From Acidobacteriaceae bacterium (GTDB lineage Bacteria > Acidobacteriota > Terriglobia > Terriglobales > Acidobacteriaceae), in contig JASIJX010000644.1 in the NCBI GenBank assembly GCA_030049955.1, positions 1 to 27,403 on the forward strand: a stretch of 27,403 nucleotides of DNA, written 5' to 3'. This document shows, piece by piece, positions 7,223 to 14,900 of this stretch. A program made the position numbers and the translations under genes. The notes under the pieces are model-generated. The model was not told the origin of the DNA. It saw nothing but the letters and a program-made list of their open reading frames with translations, and searched no databases. Positions within the stretch are counted from its first letter, which is position 1; each line of letters begins with the position of its first letter.

Positions 7223-10200
7223 TTGGACACGAGTGTACGTAAGAAGATCGGCAAATACGAGATTCTTGGCGTCCTCGGACGCGGCGGGATGGGTGTGGTC
7301 TATCGCGCCGAAGATACACTGATTGGCCGGCCCGTAGCCATCAAGACCCTCAATGAAAGCCTGGACGGTCAGCCGGAGATGCTCAAGCGGTTTTACCGCG
7401 AGGCGCAGGCTCCGTTGCACCCCAACATCGCCATCGTCTTCGACGTTGGCGACGAGGACGGCAAGCCGTTCATCGTCATGGAATTTATTGACGGAGAAGG
7501 GCTTGATAAGCTGATTGCCTCCAAGCGGCCGCTCTCCCTCATTGAAAAACTCAGCGTGATCGAGCAGGTATGCACGGGGCTCGGATTTGCCCACCAGAGC
7601 GGAGTCATCCATCGCGACATCAAACCCGCCAATGTAATGGTGAAGCGCACTCCGATCCAGGCCAAGATCGTCGACTTCGGCATCGCCAGCGTGCAGAAGG
7701 CCAAGTTCGAAACTGGACTCACCCAGACCGGAACCGTGATCGGGTCGGTTCATTACATCTCCCCGGAGCGGCTAAAGGGCGACCCGTTCGACGGACGATC
7801 GGACATCTGGGCCACCGGCGTGATGCTTTACCAGCTTCTTTGCGAGCAGTTGCCGTTCCCGGGCGGCCAGGGCGAAGAACTGGCGATCATGCACAAGGTA
7901 ATTGATGAGCCACACCCGCCTTTGAGCCGATGGCTTGTTAACTATCCGCCAGCGTTGGACGCAATTATCGACAAGGCGCTCGCCAAGAACCCCGAGGAAC
8001 GCTATTCCACCGCTGAAGAGCTTGGCGCCGATCTGCGGATCGTCAATGAAGGGCTCAAGAAGCACCAGGTAGAAGCATTGTTCGCGGATGCCGAGCGGCT
8101 GACCACTGAAGGGCAATTCTCGAGCGCGCGCGATGTGCTGCGCCAGCTCACCATCATGGATCCCCAGCACACCGGGGCCCGGCAACTGCTGGGCATTGTC
8201 AATCAGCATCTCACTCAGCTCCAACGCGCAGAGGAACTCCGCAAGCTGGTCGCAGAGGCGGACGCGGCGCTGGCGGCGGCCAATTTCACCGACGCGCAGA
8301 CTCTCTTCGATCAGGCCATCAAGCGCGATCCGGCCAATCCTGAGCTGAAGGCGAAGCTCGAGGCTGTGAAGGAAGCCAGGCGCCGGCATGAAGAGGTCGC
8401 CAGCCTCATGACGAAAGCGGATTGGCTGCGTGATCGCGGCGACTGGACGGGCGCCCTTAAGGTGGTGGAGCAGGCGCTGCAACTGGTGCCGGATGATGCC
8501 AATGTCCGCGCCGCCTATCTTGAAGTCAATCGGCAAGTGGAGGCAGCCGCGCGTCAGGGACAGTTACGCGATCTGCTCGCCGGAGCGCGCCAGGAGATCA
8601 CCTCGCGCCAATTTACAGCGGCTATCGAACTGCTCAAAAGAGCCTCCGAGATCGATTCCGCAGCTCCGGATCTCGACAATCTCATGCAGACCGCGATGAG
8701 CGGTCAGGAGCAGGAGCGCCGGCGAAAGATTCTCGAGCGAATCCAGGTGGAGATTGAAAACCTCCTCAACCAGGAGAACTACGATCGCGCCACCGACCTG
8801 GTCGACCGTGCGCTGGAGCAGTTGCCGAGCGAACCCAGCCTTTTGCAACTCAAGACGCGCGTCGCCGTGCAGAGCCGCAAAGCCAGGGTCCGACGGCTGG
8901 TCGACTCTACAATCGCCCAAGCGCAGGAGACCTTTCTGCAGGCTCCCGGCGAGGCGTTGCTCATCGTGCAGAAGGCGCTGCAGGAGCTTCCCGGTGACGA
9001 GCGGCTCCTGGCCTTCGAAGACGCTTTGCGCCAGCGCCTCAAATCGGCGGAAAAAGAAGAGATCCGCGGGCGGTACCTGAGGGAAGCGCAGAGTGCGATC
9101 GACCGCACCGAATTCGAGAAAGCTATCGAGATCCTGGAATCGTACCAGATCGAGTTTGCCGACGAGGCCGGCGTGGGCGAATTGCTGGAGCTGGCGCGCG
9201 CGGAGCTGGCGCAACAGCAGCGCTCTGCGCGCATCGCCGCCTGCGTGGCCCAGGTAAAATCGCTCCTCGAAGCGGAACAACTCGACCAGGCAGTTCGCCT
9301 TCTTGAAGCAGCCAGCGCAGAAACCGGAGACGCTTCCTTGCTGCGGGTGCTTGCGGAGGCCCGCGATAAACAAGGCGAACTTCAGCGGAAAACCGAAGCC
9401 GTTCTGCAACGCATCGTCCGGCTTCGCGAACGCGGCCAACTCGACGAGGCACTGCGGCTTTTAGAGGAGCAGCCGTCGGCAGCGAATCCAGGATCGCCCC
9501 TTCATGCGCTTAGCGAAGAGATCCGCACCGAAAAGCGTCGCAAAGAGGCAAGCGCGAATGGCATCTCGATGGCTGTGCAGGCCGCGGAACGCAATGATTT
9601 CACCGCGGCCGTTGAAGCGATTCAGGCGGTTCAGCGAGCTTGGGGAGATTCCGCGGAGCTGTCACAGGCATTATCCCAAATCGAAGAGAAGCGCCGGCAG
9701 CATTCGAATCAGGCGGTCGCCAGCGCTGTAGACGCAGCCAGGACGGCGCTGCTGGCCAACAATGCGACTGCGGCCCGCGATGAGCTTCGCGCTTCTGCGC
9801 CCCTGGTGGAATTCGCCAGCCCCACACAGCAAACCGCCTGGCGCCGCCTAAAGGAAGAGGCCGCTAAAGCTGGCGCGAGCAAAGCCGCGAGCAGGCCGGG
9901 CGCGGAGACCATCGAAGGTTTCGACGAGCCAGTAGTCCAGGCGCGGAAATCTCCCGTGCTGCTGGTGGGCGGGATTGCGGTACTTGCCATTGCGGCGATT
10001 GCCGTCGTGTTGCTGCTGCGTAAGCCTTCCGGACCACCACCAGCTCCGCCGCCTCCGGCTTCTGGAACCCTGGTCATTCAGGCCAATATCGACGGAGCCG
10101 ACGTGTACGTGGACAACGAACTGAAGGGGTTTACCGGGGCCGACGGAAGACTGACACTGCTTCTCGATCCAGGCAGTCATTCGGTTCGACTCGCCAAGGC

Positions 10201-11374
10201 TGGTTATACAGAGGTCCCTGCCGAAAAAGAGCTCATCACTCAGAATCGCCAAACCGCGATGAGCGTCTCTCTCATCCGCTCTAATGGCCCGATTACCGAG
10301 ACGACCGCCTCTTTAATCATCAGTTCCACGCCTGGTGCCAAAGTCACCATCGACAACGTGCAGAAGGGAACTATCGACGCCCGCGGCAGCCTGCCGCTTG
10401 AAGATATCCAGCCGGGCACGCGAGCCCTTGCTATTACTCTTACTGGCTACCAACCCTTTCAGCAGAACCTGTCCCTTAAGCCTGGCGACCAGCGGAGCAT
10501 AGCTGCAATCCTCACCCCCACTGTCGCGCCTTCCAAGCCGGTTCAGATTCTCTCTTTCACGAGCAACGCGGCGCAGATTGAGCTCGGTCAGTCGGTCACG
10601 CTGCAGTGGCAGACCGCGAACGCGGCCGGAGTCACTATCGACAACGGAGTCGGCCAGGTGATTGCAAGCGGGAACGTGACAGTGAACCCGCAGACCACCA
10701 CTACCTACACGCTATCTGCCCGCGGGAGCAATGGAAACCAGCAGCGGATGGTGACGGTGAGCGTCGTTAAGCCTCAGGCCCAGCCGCCACAGATTCTCTC
10801 CTTTGCCGCCAGCGCAGTGCAGATCGAGCAAGGACAATCGACCACGCTGCAGTGGAAGACCGCGAATGCCACCGAGGTTTTCATCGATCACGACATTGGT
10901 CAGGTGGATCTCAACGGGCAGACCGCCATCAGTCCGCGGACCACGACCGCTTATCTGCTTACCGCCCGCGGAAACGGCGGAACGCAACAGAGAACTGTAA
11001 ACGTTCTTGTCGAACAACCCCCGCCACCAGTGGTAAATCCCACTCCTGCCGTCGACGAGAAAGCTACGATCGCAGCGGTTATGGCCAACTTTAATGCCGC
11101 CCTGCAGGCGCACAATGTCGCGCGAATGCAGATGATTTGGACGGGAATGTCCGCCAAACAAGGCAAAGATTTTCAGGGCCTGTTCAAGAATTATCCAGAA
11201 GCTGCGATCTCCGATAATTGTTCTCCATCTTCCTTGACCATTTCCGGAGATACCGCAAGTTGGACTTGCACGGAAACCACGCAGATCATTCCTAAGTCCG
11301 CGCCGCACATCCAGATGATTCAAGTGACCTTAAGCAAGAGAAACGGAGCCTGGACCATTGCAGAACGGCGATGA
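7223..11374 (+). CDS. Transmembrane Ser/Thr protein kinase with TPR-like, PEGA, Ig-like and NTF2-like domains
   Basis: The 1383-residue protein begins with a PknB-type kinase domain (about 11-270): glycine loop GRGGMGVVY (19-27), catalytic Lys41 in VAIK, HRDIKPANV (130-138), DFG (151-153), a Thr-rich activation loop (TQTGT, 167-171) and SPE (180-182). All catalytic residues are present. About 11 TPR-like helical hairpins of ~52 residues follow (about 283-890), then one membrane helix (911-932). The remainder is presumably periplasmic: two PEGA domains (about 948-1015, 1028-1105), two Ig-like domains (1107-1185, 1189-1265) and an NTF2-like tail (1276-1383). The loop after the alphaC helix is about three residues shorter than usual (REAQAPLHPNI). 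Neighbouring tssL/tssM, a PAAR-like gene and PP2C suggest a PpkA-like role in T6SS control, with the ectodomain as sensor; this is inference. Start at TTG 7223 is preferred, but a TTG at 7106 is possible. Confidence 0.9.
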   Translation: MDTSVRKKIGKYEILGVLGRGGMGVVYRAEDTLIGRPVAIKTLNESLDGQPEMLKRFYREAQAPLHPNIAIVFDVGDEDGKPFIVMEFIDGEGLDKLIASKRPLSLIEKLSVIEQVCTGLGFAHQSGVIHRDIKPANVMVKRTPIQAKIVDFGIASVQKAKFETGLTQTGTVIGSVHYISPERLKGDPFDGRSDIWATGVMLYQLLCEQLPFPGGQGEELAIMHKVIDEPHPPLSRWLVNYPPALDAIIDKALAKNPEERYSTAEELGADLRIVNEGLKKHQVEALFADAERLTTEGQFSSARDVLRQLTIMDPQHTGARQLLGIVNQHLTQLQRAEELRKLVAEADAALAAANFTDAQTLFDQAIKRDPANPELKAKLEAVKEARRRHEEVASLMTKADWLRDRGDWTGALKVVEQALQLVPDDANVRAAYLEVNRQVEAAARQGQLRDLLAGARQEITSRQFTAAIELLKRASEIDSAAPDLDNLMQTAMSGQEQERRRKILERIQVEIENLLNQENYDRATDLVDRALEQLPSEPSLLQLKTRVAVQSRKARVRRLVDSTIAQAQETFLQAPGEALLIVQKALQELPGDERLLAFEDALRQRLKSAEKEEIRGRYLREAQSAIDRTEFEKAIEILESYQIEFADEAGVGELLELARAELAQQQRSARIAACVAQVKSLLEAEQLDQAVRLLEAASAETGDASLLRVLAEARDKQGELQRKTEAVLQRIVRLRERGQLDEALRLLEEQPSAANPGSPLHALSEEIRTEKRRKEASANGISMAVQAAERNDFTAAVEAIQAVQRAWGDSAELSQALSQIEEKRRQHSNQAVASAVDAARTALLANNATAARDELRASAPLVEFASPTQQTAWRRLKEEAAKAGASKAASRPGAETIEGFDEPVVQARKSPVLLVGGIAVLAIAAIAVVLLLRKPSGPPPAPPPPASGTLVIQANIDGADVYVDNELKGFTGADGRLTLLLDPGSHSVRLAKAGYTEVPAEKELITQNRQTAMSVSLIRSNGPITETTASLIISSTPGAKVTIDNVQKGTIDARGSLPLEDIQPGTRALAITLTGYQPFQQNLSLKPGDQRSIAAILTPTVAPSKPVQILSFTSNAAQIELGQSVTLQWQTANAAGVTIDNGVGQVIASGNVTVNPQTTTTYTLSARGSNGNQQRMVTVSVVKPQAQPPQILSFAASAVQIEQGQSTTLQWKTANATEVFIDHDIGQVDLNGQTAISPRTTTAYLLTARGNGGTQQRTVNVLVEQPPPPVVNPTPAVDEKATIAAVMANFNAALQAHNVARMQMIWTGMSAKQGKDFQGLFKNYPEAAISDNCSPSSLTISGDTASWTCTETTQIIPKSAPHIQMIQVTLSKRNGAWTIAERR
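8069..9880 (+). repeat. About eleven ~52-residue TPR-like hairpin repeats inside the kinase gene
   Basis: The encoded segment repeats a pattern of helix, short turn, helix and loop with period about 50-55 residues. A typical unit has A..L...G.f..A..ll..A l..P....l..l. Representative cores are GQFSSARDVLRQL, ANFTDAQTLFDQA, GDWTGALKVVEQA, RQFTAAIELLKRA, ENYDRATDLVDRA, TEFEKAIEILESY, EQLDQAVRLLEAA, GQLDEALRLLEEQ and NDFTAAVEAIQAV. The order is clear but the sequences have diverged, so this is an old duplication or a structural solenoid rather than a recent tandem array. Confidence 0.7.
10544..11022 (+). repeat. Tandem duplicated Ig-like domain in the kinase ectodomain
   Basis: Two units of 246 bp (82 codons) start at 10544 and 10790. 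Both open with QILSF and share the core GQS.TLQW.TANA, a VNPQTTTTYTLSARG/ISPRTTTAYLLTARG strand and a Q.R.V.V ending. DNA similarity is visible by eye (for example cagattctct and acgctgcagtgg in both), so the duplication is fairly recent or homogenised. Confidence 0.75.
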
Positions 11375-11925
11375 TCGCGCAAAGCAGGAATCAGCGCCGT
11401 CCGTTGCAGGCGTCACGCGCCATTCTCGGCTCGACTAAGCGGTTTTCGATCGCGCATTACCTGCGGTCCACGCCTGCCGCTTCACGCCTTTTCGTCTGGT
11501 AGTATCCTTTGTTTTTTTCATTGACATCAACCGCCACGGCTGCCACACTTTCACTGTTCCTGAATCACTCTTCATCTTCCCTTGGGCCACAAGTAGTTTT
11601 TTTTAAAAGGGAAACTTTGCTTTGACCTGCCCTCTGTTTTGGGGCACTTTTGCAGATTTTCATACTCCTTAATTCACGGGCCAGCTGCGAAAGAATCTCG
11701 GTCACAACTGCAAGTCGATTTTCTGGGCGACGGATTCGCCGATTTGCGGCGTTACCGCCATATTTAAGAAAAACTGTGTATAGGGCCCCAAGCTTTCTCC
11801 GCGCATTAATCGTTTGCTCTTCATCGCAGTGTGGCGTTAGCACTGTCACGCGTCTCGAGTCGCTGTGTGCGATTCGAAGGATCGCGCAGTCCCGCGACAA
11901 GTCAACGCCCACCGGGAGTCTGCCC
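11375..11925. promoter_or_regulatory. 551-bp leader before the Ig-repeat surface gene
   Basis: No convincing gene lies here. A short weak hairpin (CTTG-GGCCA-CAAG, 11581-11593) followed by eight T (11597-11604) could end the kinase transcript. A TTGACA box occurs at 11521-11526, but no good -10 follows at normal spacing. Two small tandem hairpins, GGCGA-CGGAT-TCGCC (11726-11740) and GGCG-TTAC-CGCC (11748-11759), lie in the likely 5' leader and are followed by an AT-rich stretch (11760-11783). I could not match the leader to a known riboswitch class. Confidence 0.35.
11581..11604 (+). terminator. Weak candidate terminator downstream of the kinase gene
   Basis: A 4-bp stem (CTTG/CAAG) with a 5-nt loop is followed by TAG and eight T residues. 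The stem is short for an intrinsic terminator, so only the T run argues for it. Confidence 0.22.
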
Positions 11926-14900
11926 ATGAACGCGCTTCGCTCGTTGTCCTTGGCTGTTCCACCTCGACTCCATATTTCAGCTTTCCTCCCAATGGGCGGG
12001 CGCAAGCGGGGCAGAGTCTACCTCGCGCGACTCACGGCGCTGGTGGCGGCATTCATATTGTGCGCAGCCGGAGCACGGGCGGCGACCCTGACCGTGAACA
12101 CGACGGCCGATTCATCCGATGCCTCCGGCAGTTGCGGCACCGGAACCTGCTCCCTGCGCGATGCCATCAACCAGGCCAACGCACAGGCCGGCGGAGGCGA
12201 TGTCATCGACTTCAGCGTAAGTGGCACGATCGCGCTGACCAGCGCCCTTCCGGCCATCACCCAAAACCTGACGATCGGGGGGCCAGGCGCCAGTCAACTC
12301 ACCGTCTCCGGCGCTGGGAATGCAATTTTCCAGGTCGGCCCAGGGACCAACGTCACCATCTCCGGCATGACGATCACCAATGGCAGCAGCGCGATTTCTG
12401 TCAACGCGTCAGCTACCGTTACCGTACAGAATTGCGCGTTTGCGGCAAACACCGCCACATCCGGCGGCGCCATCGACAATGCCGGCACCGCCAATGTTGC
12501 ATACAGCACCTTCAGCGGTAACTCCGCGCAGCAGGGAGGAGCCCTCTTCAACGCCAGCGGCGCGACCATGACGGTCGTCGACAATACCTTTACTCAAAAC
12601 TCCGCGTCCGCAGGCGGCGGCGCCATCCAGAATGACGGAACGCTGACCGCTACCAACAACACGTTCTACGCCAACTCGGCCTCTGGAAGCTCCGGCGGCG
12701 CCATTTTCAATGCGAGCGGTGCTTCGGGTGTTCTGACCGCAAATAACAATATCTTCGCGAACAATACTGCCTCCTCTTTAGGCGCTGGGGTCTACAACAC
12801 GGGTGGTGACACGGCCAACGCAAACTACAACGTTTATTTCAATAACCTGGCCAACGGCAGCGAAGACGACTGCAACGGTTGCACCACCAATGCCAATCCC
12901 ACACCGGCCACGACCAACCCGCTGGCGCTGCCGCTAGGCAACTATGGCGGGACGACGCAGACCTTTCTGCCGCTGCCCGGCAGCGCGGCCATCTGCGTGG
13001 GGTTGGGAAACCTGGCTTCGGCAGCCGGCCTGAACCTGGATCAACGTGGCTTTGCGTTGAATCCCAGCGGCAACGCTTCCTGCGCGGCGGGATTCGTCGA
13101 TGCGGGAGCTGTGCAGACCAGCTACATCCAGGTGCAGAACAACGCCGACGCGGGCGCCGGCGCCGGCGACTGCCCGGGCGCAAACTGCACTCTGCGTGAC
13201 GCAATCGCCTTGGCCAGCTCGGCGGGCGATGTCGACTTCGCCTCTGGCATCACCGCCATCAATCTCGACTTCGCCAATGGCGCGCTGACCCTCAGCGCTT
13301 TGAAAGGTGTTGAGATTGTTGGACCTGGCGCCAATTTGCTTACCATCAATGGCAACGGGGACGCTGCCGGCCCGCTCAGTGTCTTCACCGTGAATTCCGG
13401 CACCCAGGCCCTGCTCTACGGGCTCACCGTCACTGGAGGATACGTTATAGGTAACGGTGGCGGCGTGAATAACTCCGGCACTCTGCTGCTGGATGAGAGC
13501 GCCATTGCGAACAATCTCGCTGGTGGCAATGGCGGCGGCGTCAGCAACAGCGGGGCACTGACGGTGGTGGACAGCACCATTAACGGCAACATGGCGGCTG
13601 GTAATGGCGGCGGCATTTACAGCGGTGGCACGGGCGCCGCAACGTCCATCACGGAGAGCACGATCTACGGCAACTCAGTCGGAGGTAGCGACGTCGGCGG
13701 CGGCATCTACAACGCCGATTCAATGTCCATTGCCGACAGTACGATCTGGGGCAACAGCAGCTCCGACGGTACCGGCGGTCTTTTCTCAAACGGCACGCTG
13801 GCCCTGGCCAACAGTGTCGTGGCAAACAATTCCGGCGCCGCGGGCTTTGCGAACATCAACGGTGCCTACACCGGCAGCGGCGATGTAATCGGCGGCGGTG
13901 ACAGCACCAACACCGCAGAAGCTGGCGGCACCGGTGCCGCGATCACCATGAGCAGCCTGCAACTGAACGGCGCTAAGGACACGGTCCCTACTCTGATCCC
14001 GCTGCCCGGCGGCACATCGGGCAACCCGGTAATCTGCGCAGGCAGCGCCTCCAGCATTCCTTCGGGCATCACCACTGACGAGCGCGGCTATTCGGTCGAA
14101 AACACCACCTATACGGGATACTCGTCCGCGAGCCCCTGTGTGGACGCCGGCGCCGTGCAGACCGACTACTCGATGAGCTTTACCACCGCCCCCACGCAAG
14201 CCACGGTGGACCTGGGCTTTGGGGCAGAGGTGACGCTGGACGAGAACGGCGCCCCGTCCACGGCAAGCGGCGTATCCATACCGGTCACGATCACCAGCGG
14301 CGGCACGCTCTACGGGAGCGGTGTTGTCAGCGGTACCGCCAGCCAGAGCACCGTGGCTGGCGTGGCAACCTTCAGTGGTCTCACGGCGACCGCAGGCTCG
14401 GGAGAGACGCTTACCTCCACCCTTTCTTTGAACGCCGGATTGACCACGCCGCTCTCGCTTACGGCAAGCAGTTCGTCATTCGACGTGAACCCTGCGGTCA
14501 CGTCGATCGCGCTCACGTCGAACACTGGAGCCAACTCGTCCACCGGGGCTGCTGGCTCGTCTGCAGTCAACCAATCTGTCACCTTCACCGCGACGGTGAG
14601 CGCCCCAACCGGCGCCGCGGTGCCACTAACGGGCAATGTAACGTTTTCCGATAACGGGACCACGATCACCAACGGCAGCAGTTGCGGCACCGCAGGCGTG
14701 GTGGCCGTGACATGGAGTGCGGCCACCGCGACGGGCACAGCCAGCTGTACCACGAGCGAGCTGACCGGAGGGACTCACGCGATCGTAGCCGCCTACAGCA
14801 ATGACGCGAGCTACCTGGCCAGCAATAACGACGTGACTGAGTCGGTAGGCCTGGTGGCCACCACCGTGACCGCGCCCACCGCTTCACCCAGCTCGCCCAG

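Noticed and set aside
11641..11655. GGGGCACTTTTGCAG resembling a sigma-54 promoter
   Set aside because: The GG-to-GC spacing is 9 nt instead of the required 12, so the elements do not fit.
11650..11925. Extended N-terminus of the Ig-repeat protein
   Set aside because: The first 92 codons would precede the signal peptide and have no ribosome site; ATG 11926 has an ideal GGGAG.
11565..12005. Minus-strand open frame opposite the Ig gene leader and signal peptide
   Set aside because: No ribosome binding site and no recognised domain, and it overlaps the well-supported start at 11926.
13440..13700. GGN-rich stretch that could look like a DNA tandem repeat or CRISPR-like array
   Set aside because: It encodes the beta-helix GG.I.N motif; spacing is irregular and there are no direct repeats of constant sequence.
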